Part shown: positions 44,586-55,708 of the stretch, in pieces
Layout: each line of letters starts with the position of its first letter
Numbering within the stretch: position 1 is the stretch's first letter
Assembly (NCBI GenBank): GCA_037126765.1
Contig: JBBCBC010000007.1
Location: 20,779,667 to 20,843,666 of the forward strand
Direction: 5' to 3'
From: Stenogyne calaminthoides
Taxonomy: Eukaryota > Streptophyta > Magnoliopsida > Lamiales > Lamiaceae
DNA: 64,000 nucleotides
Made by a program: the position numbers and the translations under genes
The notes under the pieces: generated by a model
Database searches by the model: none
Seen by the model: only the letters and a program-made list of their open reading frames with translations
What the model was told of the DNA's origin: nothing

Positions 44586-47114
44586 TCAGGCTTTAGGTAC
44601 CCCTTTTGGATTGGGTCCTGAGGGGTTAGGGTTGGTTTTGGGGATCCATACAAACAGGGCACTTCTATTGAGATCAGTTAGATCAGAAGGCCTGATTTGT
44701 CTCCCATACCTGTCAACATAATCATACGTCTCTTTATATGCTTTCTGATTAGTATGATTATTAGTGTGAACCTTGGGTGACTTAGAAGACTTGGGATTTT
44801 TCTGGTTGTAAGGGTAGGTACGACTGCTACCATCAAAAGATTCATATCTTTTTGGCATAGGTTGTTTTTGCAGTTTACCTATAGCTTGCTTATTAGGCAG
44901 CTGACCTTGATTGGGTCTCAGATTAGACTTCCCTTTCACAGGTTGTCTTTTCTGATACCTAATCTGTTGATCAGGTTGAGGTTTCTTCAGAAGAACTGGG
45001 TTCTTCTGTTGATTCCTCGGCTGATGCTTTACCAGTTGGGGTCCATTTCTGTTCCCTTTCTGATTAGGCACCTGCCTTACTTGCTCAACAGGTCTTTTTC
45101 CCTTATCAGATACAAGTTTAGCTTTTAGTGTATCTTTGTCAGAAACTCGTTTGATTACACCTTTTTGAAGTGAATCAAACGGGGCCTTTGAGGATGTAGA
45201 AGGGTTCTCATACCCAAGTCCCTTCTTGTTAGTCGTTGTTCGAAAATAGGTGTTAATATCTTGAACAGTTTTAGATGACTTAGTGAAAACCTCTATTTTC
45301 TTGCGCAAACTATCCTCAGAAGATTTTAGACTCTCATGTAGTCGGAATAACTCATCAAATTTAGCTTGAAGGATTTTGAAATCATCAGCTTGTTGTTTGT
45401 TGATTGCTAGCTGATCTTTGATCTGCTTCTCCTGATCAGAAGATTTAACTTTCAGAATGTTAAATTCCTCAGTTACCTTCTGAGCAGTTTCAGCGGATTT
45501 CAGTTTAGTAGCTTTACTGAGAGCGTTCTCTTTAACAAGCTGATTATTTCTGATCTTTAGCTTGTCATTCTCAGCTTCCACCATAGTATAAGTGTCTATT
45601 GCATTAGAGAGATCATCAAGCAATTGCTCAGAGTAGAGCTGCAGGTCAATCTCTCCAGCAGGTGTGCTAATGATAGCAGGTGTGGAAGCAAACAAAGCAG
45701 AAGGTTTGGAGGTTACCTCAGATTGGTCCTCCTTGGCCATCAGGCAGATTTCATCGTCATCTGAAGAGAATATCAGATCTTCATTCTCATGGAAGTCAAC
45801 AGCACTGCTTATCAGACAGAAGTCTTCTACAGATGAGTACCCAGAATCCTCAGAGGGCAGATAGGAATCATCAATTCCAGATGTGTCAGCGACCAGAGCT
45901 TTCCTGTCTCTGTAACGTTGCTCTCTTCTGTTCCGCTTCTCTTCTCTTTCTTTTGGCGTCAGGTCTGGGCAATCTACGCTGTAGTGACCTGGTTTCTCAC
46001 AATTGAAGCACGCTCCACGATCCACGGAACTTCTTCTTCCAGGTGAGTCATTTCGTCTGTAGGGTCTATCAGGTGACTTCCCTTTCTGTTAGTAATCTGA
46101 ACTCCTTCTGTCAGATCTGTTATCTCTTCTCTCATCTGTTATATTGTCTCTTTTCTTTTCTTCTCTGTGATCTCTTCGATCATCAGATCTGGTTCTTTCT
46201 GGAGATCTGTCCGCTGGTCTCCTATCTCTTCCTCTGCTATGTTGATAATCTTTATAGAATCTGCGATACTTACCAAGTTGGATGTTTGATTTTTCAAGTT
46301 TCCTGGTAAGTAGAGCGATCTGTTCTGCCTGACTTATTATGTTTCCAACAGGTTTAGTGGCCTTCGATCTGCTGCTGGTTGCTTTAAACGCAACTGATTT
46401 AGACGTTGAGGCTTCAGCAGGCGTCTCGTCTTCATCTGCTTGTCCTCTTTCGATTAAGTCAAACTCGTGAGCTTTAAGGTTTAGGAACAAGCTACTCGGC
46501 TTCATCTTTGAAATGTCTTAGCAATCCTTGATTACCGTGACCTTCATGTCTCATTTCTTGGTGAGAGATCTTAAGATCTTGTAGTTGATATCTTTGTCTG
46601 ACATCTCTCTACCAAATTCTCGAAGCTTATTTACTGACATTGTAATCCTTCCATCGAGCTCGTTGATGGTCTCGTTGGGCAGCATCTTTAGTTTTTCAAA
46701 CTTCACCAGTTCGGCTTGTAGTCGGTTGTCTTTGATCTGATCATTTCCTTCGCATATCTCAGCTAGAGTATCCCACATTGCTTTCGCGGTCTTGAGATAT
46801 TTTATCTTCTCCTTGGTGACTTTATCCATCGTCTTCATGATTATATGCCTGGCAATTGTATCTAGAGTATACAGCTTTCTTTCCTCTGCATCCATCAAGG
46901 CTGGGCTTTTTCGCACAAGACTTCCCGTGGCAAAGTCTGGATCTCCTCCAACTGCTGGGTTGTCATGATATATAATGATGGGTCCTCGTTCGATAACTTT
47001 CATCATTCTGCCGCTTATCGATCCTAGATGGTTGCACATATATATGGCCCAATCTGCATACTCATCAATTGAAAACTTGGGTAAATCATGATACATACCA
47101 GAGGTATTATCCAT
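44586..47114 (-). CDS. Gag of Sirevirus 2 with zinc knuckle and coiled-coil linker, interrupted by three stop codons
   Basis: One continuous frame from ATG 47114 to 44586, interrupted by TGA (46551), TAA in the intervening stretch and TAA (46089). Part 1 (residues 1-187) is the copia capsid-type domain (FSIDEYADWAIYM, VTKEKIKYLKTAKAMWDTL). Then a Ser/Arg/Asp-rich part, the CCHC knuckle CFNCEKPGHYSVDC right after 46013, a long Lys/Glu/Leu coiled-coil segment, and a basic Gln/Pro/Lys-rich end. Two of the stops replace TGG and CAA present in element 1, so they are recent transitions. It packages element RNA. The junction to pol is shifted by one frame through small indels near 44570. Confidence 0.8.
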
Positions 47115-47235
47115 GCTGAGTGATTTTGGAAAACGAATGAGTTTTAAAAAGGTTTTTCAAGATCTGTTCAATTGACCACAAAGATTCTTCCTCAAGAATC
47201 GATGATACTCAAAGCCAGTGGTCTGTAGAACCACT

Positions 47236-47247
47236 ACTCTGATACCA
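47236..47247 (-). other. Primer binding site of Sirevirus 2
   Basis: TGGTATCAGAGT in minus sense, two bases after the LTR end. It matches initiator tRNA-Met priming, common to copia elements. Confidence 0.9.
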
Positions 47248-47249
47248 CT

Positions 47250-48819
47250 TGTAGGTCCCGAACGGGTTTCGTGAGGGCAGAAGTCTAGAGGGGAGGGGTG
47301 AATAGACTTCTGAAAACTTTTTCGTGCAGATCAGGTGTGATTGCAGTTAGCCTGATCAGAGTGCAAGTGAATCAGTTTGGACTGATAACCAACTTACTAA
47401 TCGCCTGAAGGCAGATAAGTTCGGTAACTATCAGTTTAACTGATTGTGCGGAAGCTAAGTTTTACCCATGTGAAAAACCAGTTTTATCAGATCAGATTCC
47501 AAAGTCAGTTTTTCAACCAGTTGACCAAAGTGTCAGACTGATCAGATCAGAAGCTTGGTGCAAGTTGATCTTAACTTAGAATATGAATGCAACTTTAATT
47601 AAGTAGAGTGCGATAGTGTAAAACAGTTAATCAAAGCAGGTAAATTGCACACAAGATTTATAGTGGTTCGGACAACCAGTCCTACGTCCACTCTTCCCTA
47701 TCACAAGGGGCACCAACTAAACCAACTGGACTTAGATTTTTGTGTTAGTCCAACACAGTACACCAACAGATATTTAAGGAGTTCACACTTAACCGATCCC
47801 AGAAATCAGAACTAAAAACCCTAGTCTGAAATCTTGCTAAACAACTTAACCTAACTTTGGGTTTTGGGTAAGATTGTTTTTGTTCCAACTTTGAAATATT
47901 TCCTAGTTTTTAAGTAGCCTATCAGCTAGATGAAAAGATTTCTGTGCTAAGAACTATGGGATGAACACTTAGAAAATAATCTTCAAGTTTTGTGTTCTTC
48001 GTGCGGAAATTTGATTATAGCTTGAGCTTCTTGATAGTTTCCGTGTCTTCACTCTGAAGAGTAATCCCATATTTATAGACCTCGAAATCAAAGAGCCGTT
48101 GGAGAGCAATTTGAATTTCCGGCAATATTTGGTAGACTTGCAGGATTGATGTGACGTGCTTCAGGGACGGCATGGCCGAAAGCATGAATAGTGTCTTTTA
48201 TAGCCGTTTGATAAAGCAGCACCAAATCCCGTATTTGTCGGCTCCGATCATACGTGTCTTGTTCTTATTGGATAACAGAAGCACTTGTCAGTGTTTTGTT
48301 CTACCAACTAAGGTTGACATTCTTCTTGTTCAGTTCATAGACGTATGATTTGGTGAAACATCAGTTTTCACCTGGTGTGAGCTGACCTGATCAGTTATGA
48401 CTGATCAGTCTACCTGATAGAGTCTTCTGGTGCCATTTGTCGTAGCTCAACTAGCAGACTCGGCTGATGTAGGTCTTCTGGTCTGATCTTCTGGAAGTCA
48501 TCTGATCTTCAAGTCTTCTGCATTTGAATTTCATGACTTCAACTGAGATATCTGACTTTATCAGATCGATCTGATCTTCTATCCTTCTCTTGCCTTCTGG
48601 CCTGTCGGATATCAGTTGTTCTTTTGAACTTTAGATCTGACCTATACATATTGAGATTCCCCCTCAATATGTGACCTATCTAATACATCAGTTGTTCTAT
48701 ACAATAATTATCAACTGGTAACCTTATACTGGTAATAAAAACATCAGTCAGCTAACAGGTCTGACTGGTCCTGTTACATGTGTTTTAGAACTTTCATCAA
48801 AACTCTAAATTTCCCAACA
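47250..48819 (-). repeat. 5' LTR of Sirevirus 2
   Basis: 1570 bp with TG…CA ends. Core promoter candidates in minus sense are TATAAATAT (48069-48077, followed by GGG) and TATAAAT (47656-47662). Confidence 0.9.
48069..48077 (-). promoter_or_regulatory. TATA box candidate of the Sirevirus 2 LTR
   Basis: GGTC|TATAAATATGGG in minus sense, about 745 bases into the LTR. Conserved in all four Sirevirus LTRs of the window. Confidence 0.55.
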
Positions 48820-50009
48820 GCTTCTCTAACGAAGATTCCTCTCAATGTAAGTCAATTTATCGATTTATTTAAATTATTATTGATTGAATAAAAATTCATA
48901 CTATATTGATTGATTCGTTGTCTGCAGTTTGTCTATGAACGTGAGCTCAAATCTTACTCTAAGAAAATACTGGAGAAATGGAAAAACGATTGGACGGGGT
49001 ACCTTTACAATCGATTCTTATATCCATACGATATTGAGTGATCGTTGTTTGAAATTTTGGTAGCATGTAATTAAATTATATATTTGTGATGATATATATT
49101 TAATGTTTTTGGTGTATTGGACATATGTTTATGATTGTATGTTTATTTATTTCATGATGTGTATGTTTATTTATTTGATGTTTTGGTATATATATATGTT
49201 GTATAAGTTTTGGTTTATGGTTTTATTATAGGATTTTTGGTTTATGGTTTATGGTATTGGACGTATATATAAGTTTTGGTTTATAGTTTTATTATAGGAT
49301 TTTTAAAATATAAATTAATAATTAAAAAAAAGATATTGGACAATGTTAATAAATACCATTTATCATCTATCTTTATAATAAACGAAATTATAAAAAAAAA
49401 TGTTAGATAGCAGTTATTAACCGCTGTCCAAGACCCCTCTTGCAATGCGGTTGAAAACTGCTGTCCAAGTGTGATTTCTTGGACAACGGTTTTTTATCAT
49501 TTATCAAGCTTGGGATAATTATTTTGAGAGAGCGGTTATAACCGCTCTCCAAGGCCATTTTTTTTCATTTGTCCAAGCCCAAATGTGTATTAATGTACAA
49601 AAAAGACACAAACTTAGTTCACGACGTAATAGATCAAACACAAAGATATAAGCTCCACCTTACTTGCAGCGTTCACAAAAAAGCACAAAGAACTAACACG
49701 AAGCCACAAAGATGCAATACCACAAAGTCACAAAGACAACCATAAAGCACAAAGTAAATCACAAAGCCACACAGAAGGACGAGCAGCCTAACACCACTAA
49801 GCCTCACAAAGCCAGAAAGAACACATGATTTCACAAAGCGTAATCATTAAAACACATAGCACACTAAAGGTAGAGATAGAAAGTTCTAAAACTCAAAATC
49901 TAAACAATATTATGCTACAAAAGCAATAAAAAAATCATGGTCTAGTTGTATTACCAGAGCAGAAACAAATATTCAGTATTTAAAATCTCTATTCCCCTCT
50001 CTCTTATGT

Positions 50010-50275
50010 TGGTAATTAATTGCAATGAAATATGTGTTGACATTTCTTCTACCGCATCCGTAATTTTTGCCTTAGTTATAGCATAATCATCTCCTTGGAT
50101 TGCTGCCGGAGATTATTTTTCTTGGTTGATAAATTGTTGGATGAGGCGTTCATTTTGAAGTGGATTTTTAAAGAGCATCTTTGAGAGAGAATCCCATATA
50201 CTTGTAAGCGTTGAGACGAGAGAGATAAGGGATTTGGTCTCATTGCCTGCACCATCGTTGGAATAGGAGCCTGAG
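50010..50275 (-). pseudogene. Possible exon remnant, product not recognised
   Basis: In minus sense a readable stretch NETKSLISLVSTLTSIWDSL continues to about 50125, is ended by one TAA, then continues in frame as GDDYAITKAKITDAVEEM. Codon usage looks protein-like compared with the flanks, but I cannot assign a family. Confidence 0.25.
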
Positions 50276-50632
50276 TCCAGTTATAATCTTAGGTCTCTTG
50301 TTGCAGCCGGCGGCACTGAAACCCAACATTTCGAATATTTTTAGAATCTACAAAATTAGTTTATATGATCGTATAAAAGTTACATATACGTGTTCTTGTT
50401 GAGTCACTTACATAGTTACATAATGGAGGGTAATGAGTCAATTTGGACCAGAAGCAGACTCGTGATTTTAAAACCTAGAGATATTTTATAAAGTATATAA
50501 AATATTGTGATTTGAACAAAAACATTTTTTTTTAAATATAAGATATTTCATAAAATTTAAATGAAGACAAAAACTTGTATAGACCTGGTTGATGCTATGA
50601 ACTCGGGTCAAACATAACTCATGCACTACAAA

Positions 50633-50771
50633 TTAATGTGTCAGATATGTATCATTCTTTTTCAAATCGCTCGTCCTCTCTTCTTCCCCTGCGTCTTCCA
50701 CGATCCTCACGAAATCCTCCAACGTCTGCAGCCCGTTGCCGTCGAAATCGATTAGCCTCACCTCCTCCTCC
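50633..50771 (-). pseudogene. Terminal exon of an EF-hand (calmodulin-like) protein, orphan fragment
   Basis: After an acceptor-like GATGCAG the frame reads EEEVRLIDFDGNGLQTLEDF and onward to a TAA at 50633. DFDGNGLQTLED is an EF-hand loop with Asp1, Asp3, Asn5, Gly6 and an acidic residue (Asp) at position 12. The exon starts in phase 1, so upstream exons are missing; none were found in the spacer. Probably a relic or a fragment carried by an element. Confidence 0.6.
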
Positions 50772-50814
50772 CTGCATCATGCATCATCTCCCCAAAAATA
50801 ATAAAATATCTTGA

Positions 50815-51065
50815 TAGTTTAATAAAACATAATAATGAGAGTTTTTATATCTCCATGATGATAGTCTTTTTATTCAAAATCCATTAAACAAAAATTGAGA
50901 GTTTTATAGAATAACAATGATAGTTTTTTAATGGTGATAGTTTAATAACATAATAATGAGAGTTTTTATAGAATAATAGTGATAGTTTTATAGAATAACA
51001 ATGAGAGTTTTTTCAATAACGGTGAGAATTTTATAGAATAATAGTGATAGTTTTATAGATAAAAT
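50815..51065 (-). repeat. Short minisatellite of ATAGAATAATAGTGATAGTTTT-like units
   Basis: GAGAGTTTTTATA, AGAATAA(T/C)A(G/A)TGA(T/G)AG and GTTTTATAG words recur about every 22-33 bp, nine or more times with variation. Confidence 0.55.
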
Positions 51066-51287
51066 GAGAATTGAATGACAAATGACAAATGAGCATTGAA
51101 TGACGCGAGGCGATACGCGATCGACGGTGGAATGAAGGTGATGGCGGAATGAGCAACGAGCTTAAACGAGAGTGGGTGAAAAATCTGAGTCCACCCATTC
51201 TCAAAATGAGTCATATTGAATTAGAGTTCATCACTACTACACATTTGAGCTTGCACAATCGCACTTGGGCGACCCTTTTTTAAGCAA

Positions 51288-51313
51288 GCTCTCCAAGCTA
51301 TAGCTTGGAGAGC
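51288..51313. repeat. Perfect 26-bp palindrome in the left subterminal region
   Basis: GCTCTCCAAGCTA followed by its exact reverse complement with no spacer. Further GACAGCGGTT/AACCGTTGTC pairs follow to 51471. Such repeats are the binding sites of the accessory TnpA-like protein in En/Spm. Confidence 0.8.
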
Positions 51314-51813
51314 GGTTTTAAATAAAAAAGAATAGACAGCGGTTCAAAACCGTTGTCCAAGTTCTTTACTTAGAAAGCGGTTGAGAACATTTGTGCAAGT
51401 ATTTAGACAACGGTTTTGAACCGCGGTCCAAGAGTAGAGTTTGGACAGCAGTTACAAACAGTTGTCCAAGTGTTCGGATAATAATATATATACACCCAAA
51501 TCGCAAATTGAACCAGCTGATATATATCGATCGAAGCCCTAGCCTCCTCCACACGGTTAACTTACTAGATGAGGATTTAAACATAAATTAGTGTTAATTT
51601 ATTAGGATTAATGTTGTTAGTGTTAGAGATGAACAACTTGTTAGAGATGAATACATATTGTGTGGCTTGGCTTGATTTTTTATACGAATTTAGATATGAA
51701 CAATTGATGCACTCAAGGTGTTTGATAATATGCTTGTGTGAGGATTTAAGCATAGTTTTGAATATTGTTTGTTTTTTGTTTATTAAATGTTGTTTCTTCT
51801 GCTTTACAGGATC

Positions 51814-54800
51814 ATGTCTCATTTGCCATATCCCGGAGATGATGGAGATGATGATGGATATTCTGATGGAGATCATGGCGCATATGATCATGGTGCATAT
51901 GATCGAAAGCATCCTGATGACTTGAGAGAGTGTGACACTGATGCTCCCACCACCACTAGCAGCTCCGGGGAGAAGCGCACTCGGGGTATAGTCACCATGT
52001 CATCTATTAAGAGAGCTCGTAGCAAGGGGAAAACACTTCAGATAATTTTATTACAATTGAACAGTTTGAAATCGATAAATATATTGATTGATCGTTGAAC
52101 CTAATTAAATACTATGTTATTGCAGTTATCGTTCAATGAGTTTGGACAAGCAATAGGAAAAGAGAGTGAGTCGTTGTCCTTCTACATTGGAGCTGCAGTC
52201 AGGAGCGTGATCCCTATCGTGCTGCCAGCCAAGGACTGGCGTAGCCCCAAACTGACTCCTTTGAAGGAAAGATTATGGGATGAGCTTACGGTATTGAAAG
52301 TTGTAGTATGACCCTTAAATTTACTAAATTGTTATGTTATATGCGTATAGGCTACATTCAGAGGTCTTGACCACACAAAGAAGAAGTAAATATTGTCGCA
52401 AGCTGGAGTAATGGCCAAGAATTTTTGGACTTGGTTCAGAAGTAACACACGAGATCCAGAAACTGGTCTTTACTCGGCTAGTCTGCCTCCGGCGTATCAG
52501 AATAGCCCTATGGTGGCTCCATACTGGGAGGAGTTTGTGAGCAGAGCTATGGAGGATGATTTTCAGGTAAAATTGATCAATGTCATTTGCTCAATTTCTA
52601 ATGCCCTAAGTTTTTCAGTGTTTACCATATTTCTATTATACTGTAGAATCGAAGTAATAAAAATCGCGATCAAACCAAGTCGATGGAGGCGCGACATCGT
52701 GGATCGAACAAAGGTTATGCACGAATAAGAGAAAATATGGTGAGATCAAAATCCTAACTTTTAATTTTTTTTATATATTCACTTTTAATATATCTAATAA
52801 AGGGACACGTTCATCACTATCGTAGAAAGAAGAAAGAAGAAAAGTTGGAGAGAGCGAGCCTATTGTTACCCGTTTCGACTTATTTCAGACTACCAAAAAG
52901 GGTCGAGATGAGAATATTTACGATCCCAGTGCACAACACATCATCGAAGAAGTGGTAATCTATCCATTAATTTATCTTTCAATTACAAACTATTATTTAT
53001 AAACAAATAATTAAATAATAATCTTTTGTTTTTGTGATTCAGGAGCGTCTATATCAGACCATGACGCCCGACGACATCCGCATGTTCGGCCCTGATGATC
53101 TGTTTGGACGGGCTCTGGGTCGCCAGGAGCATCCCGGCCGCTTACGGAGTGTCGGATATGGCGTGACAAAGACATCTTTAGCAATGACACCTGGTCTTCA
53201 AGCCATGAATATGGTGAGTATACTAACGGAACAGGTTGTCAATTTGTCTAAAGATGTGGAACGTTTGAGGTCCGAGAGAAGAACGAGCCACGGAATGTCG
53301 TCGAGTGGAGCAAGCTGTGAACATAGTGTCGCTAATGTTATGTTTTCATCTAACCCTAGGGACGACTTTATTGAGGCACTTCAAAACGTCTCTCAGGTAT
53401 CAGATATGCATGTCTCACATTTGTTTTAATAAAGACTAGTGTATTAAAATTTTCTAACTAAATATCTTATTCGAACAGCCAACGACCTTTTGCTACCTTT
53501 ATTTGGAGGATCTCTATCGGTTGGTGGCCCACGGGAACGTTTACTGAGCTCCCATGGAATGATTCATGGTCATCCCATCACTCCTGGTTTCGTGAGGGTC
53601 ACACTCGATGTACCCGTAATCGGACAAGAGGATTCAGCGGTGCCAAAACCAATCGATGAAGTCGTCACAGTCGTAACAGCGGTCGGGCACTTCATCGAAT
53701 GGCCGAGCAACTTGGTCTCTAGCACCATGAGGGTAAAATATATGTTATTAAAGTTCATTATCTTATTTTTGGTTCTAAATAATATTGCAAATTAATTGTA
53801 GAATCTGCCGACACCACAAATGCCTCGGAAAAAATCACCACAAAAGGCTAAAGAAAAATCGAGGGGTGTCGTAGACAATCAGAGGGGGAGAACGAGGGAC
53901 TCCACTGCGCTCAGACTTGGTTATCCCATGACTGGAGACTTAGATCACGATGATCATGTACAGTCTAGGGTGCACCGGATGGTATCGTCTAATGCTTTCA
54001 AGATCGTCACAGTTCCCATGCTTGCTCACTTTCATCAGAATACTTTCCAAGAATTCGTCAGTGAAGAACATGTGCGCGAAGTCTTGAATGACGAGTGGTT
54101 GAGTGTAACCACCATAGCCCTTTACCTCAGGTATGTGTTTACTAATTCTCAATATTCACTTTCTGTATAGTTTAATTTTCTTTTTAAATATTAATTAGCG
54201 TATATATGTTGGTAAAAGATATTTGGGTGAGGTATAACTCTCCAGAGATAACCGAGCAAGTGGAATGTACTCCTTTGTCTCCCCCCAAGTGTCTTGCATA
54301 ATGGGTGATAGGGTACAGACCATGGATGGGTTAGTTAATCATATGCTGAATCTAACTGGGAGCGATCATCTCATTTTTTGGCCAACAAATGTGGGGTGAG
54401 TAATAAACATTTCGTTAAAATTTGTATTCATGTTTATAATATTTGCACATATATATGCTAAATTTGCAGTTAATTTTAATATTCTCAATAGAATATATGA
54501 ACCATTGGGTGTTGGTCGTCATACACATGAATACATTAAATGTGTATTTTATGGACCCAGCTCAGGATGGAGTTTATTCAAATCGCCCTGATCTCGTTTC
54601 ATATATGGAAGCGTAAGTTCATATTTAATATTCTATACAATGATTTATTTTACTTTTAAAATTATGCATATTTAATCTATTTTTATTTTATAATTATAAT
54701 AATAATAGTGTGGTGACGATGTATCGAAGTCGCCTTCAGAGTCAAGGTTCAAGATCTAAGTTAAATAAAGTGAACTGGATTAACATTAAGGTAAATTTAA

Positions 54801-55160
54801 TTTAGTAAATTATCAAACTAATAGAACGAAATCATAATTGTAATACGTGATTATAATTGTTAATCAACAGGTTCCGAGGCAACGAGATAATGACCATTGT
54901 GGACATTTTTTGTGTTGCTTTATTGAAGATATAATTCGCGCTTCTCTAACGAACATTCCTCTCAATGTAAGTCAATTTATCGATTTATTTAAATTATTAT
55001 TGATTGAATAAAAATTCATACTATATTGATTGATCCGTTGTTTGCAGTTTGTCTATAACGTGAACTCAAGTCTTACTCTAAAAATAGACTGGAGAAATGG
55101 AAAAACGATTGGACGGGGTACCTTTACAATCGATTCTTATATTCATACGATATTGAGTGA
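51814..55160 (+). CDS. En/Spm accessory protein with C-terminal Ulp1-like protease, multi-exon, mildly broken
   Basis: The ATG (51814) follows an acceptor TTTACAG. Exons by splice-like borders, approximate: 51814-52060, 52126-52304, 52400-52566 (ending DDFQ|GTAAAA), 52646-52739 (KGYARIRENM|GTGAGA), about 52800-52950, 53042-53397 (TMTPDDIRMFGPDDLFGRAL, EHPGRLRSVGYG), 53479-53730, 53803-54131, then protease exons 54239-54396, 54494-54613, 54708-54790, 54871-54966, 55047-55160. The middle part matches plant transposase Ptta/En/Spm (Transposase_24) proteins. The C-terminal part has HWVLVV (His), YFMDP (Asp), PRQRDNDHCGHF (Gln, Cys), the C48 protease layout. Frame problems occur near 53530 and in the last exon (near 55060), so function is doubtful. 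Ulp1 proteases remove SUMO-like modifiers; the target here is unknown. Confidence 0.7.
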
Positions 55161-55449
55161 ACGTTGTTTGAAATATTGGTAGCATGTAATTAAATTATAT
55201 ATTTGTGATGATATATATTTCATGTTTTTGGTGTATTGGACGTATGTTTATGATTGTATGTTTATTTATTTCATGATGTATATGTTTATTAATTTATTTG
55301 ATGTTTTGGTATATATATATATATGTGGTTTGTGATTTTATTATAGAATTTTTGGTTTATGGTATATGGTATTGGACATATATATAAGTTTTGGTTTATA
55401 ATTTTATTATAGGATTTTTAAAATATAAATTAATAATAAAAAAAAAAGA

Positions 55450-55690
55450 TAATGGACAGCGGTTAATAACCGCTGTCTATGTAACTTAATAAACAAAATT
55501 TTAAAAAAAATTAACTTAGACAGCGGTTGATAACCGCTGTCCAAGGACAATCTTGCAAAGCGGTTGAAAACCGTTGTCCAAGTGCGATTTCTTGGACATC
55601 GGTATTTTAACAGTTGTCCAAGCTTGGACAGCTGTTACTTGGAGAGCGGTTATAACCGCTCTCCAAGGTCATTTTTCACAGCTGTCCAAG
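55450..55690. repeat. Right subterminal palindromic repeats of CACTA copy 2
   Basis: GACAGCGGTTAATAACCGC (55454 on) and GACAGCGGTTGATAACCGC (55535 on) are near-perfect palindromes with TGTC ends. A perfect 30-bp palindrome with GGAGAGCGGTTATAACCGCT at its centre lies at 55638-55667. The same motifs end copy 1 (49408-49580). Confidence 0.8.
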
Positions 55691-55708
55691 CCCAAATGTG
55701 TATTAGTG

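Larger units (their letters stand above)
34169..48819 (-). mobile_element. Sirevirus-type Ty1/copia retrotransposon, element 2 (14.65 kb, largely preserved)
   Basis: LTRs 34169-35684 and 47250-48819 with TG…CA ends are flanked by the 5-bp repeat GCTTC (34164-34168 and 48820-48824). The uninterrupted target is visible at about 54941-54949 in CACTA copy 2 (GCGCTTCTCTAACGAA). PBS beside the right LTR gives minus orientation. The order is gag, knuckle, protease, integrase, RT, RNase H, spacer, ORF B, polypurine tract, 3' LTR. Gag to integrase is nearly continuous with a few stops; RT and later parts carry indels. Confidence 0.92.
33723..49041 (+). pseudogene. Ulp1-like protease exons of CACTA copy 1, split by Sirevirus 2
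   Basis: The His exon (HWVLVALHMNTLSVYFMDPT) starts at 33731 and the Gln-Cys exon (VPRQRDNEHCGHFVCCFIED) runs 34096-34160, where the Sirevirus is inserted. The last exon at 48930-49041 is in frame (FVYERELKSYSKK … YPYDIE stop). The catalytic-type His, Asp, Gln and Cys are all visible. The last exon is better preserved here than in copy 2. Confidence 0.7.
31579..49595 (+). mobile_element. CACTA (En/Spm) element copy 1, 5'-truncated and split by Sirevirus 2
   Basis: From GAAATCGATAAATATATTG onward it is collinear with CACTA copy 2 (from 52069), with rearranged sequence at 31700-32040. It is interrupted at 34168 and resumes at 48820. The 3' end has the palindromic AGCGGTTATAACCGCT subterminal repeats and ends ATTAATG, a CATTA rather than CACTA terminus. 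The 5' terminus is absent. An internal deletion relative to copy 2 removes the stretch equivalent to 53609-54238. Confidence 0.8.
49596..51231. other. Spacer between the two CACTA elements
   Basis: AT-rich, no complete gene. Holds CACAAAG-rich repeats (49640-49860), a possible exon fragment at 50010-50275, an EF-hand exon at 50633-50771 and a short minisatellite at 50815-51065. Confidence 0.5.
51232..55708 (+). mobile_element. CACTA (En/Spm) element copy 2, both ends present, 4477 bp
   Basis: The left terminus CACTACTACACATTTGAGC and the right terminus in reverse complement CACTAATACACATTTGGGC are flanked by the 3-bp repeat CAT (51229-51231 and 55709-55711), exactly as expected for CACTA transposons. 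Palindromic subterminal repeats crowd both ends. It encodes an En/Spm-type accessory protein with a Ulp1-like protease part, but no TNP2-type transposase, so it depends on another element for movement. Confidence 0.92.

Noticed and set aside
44862..46309. Plus-strand open frames antisense to Sirevirus 2 gag-pol
   Set aside because: Shadows of the strong minus-strand coding frames; no domain or start context.
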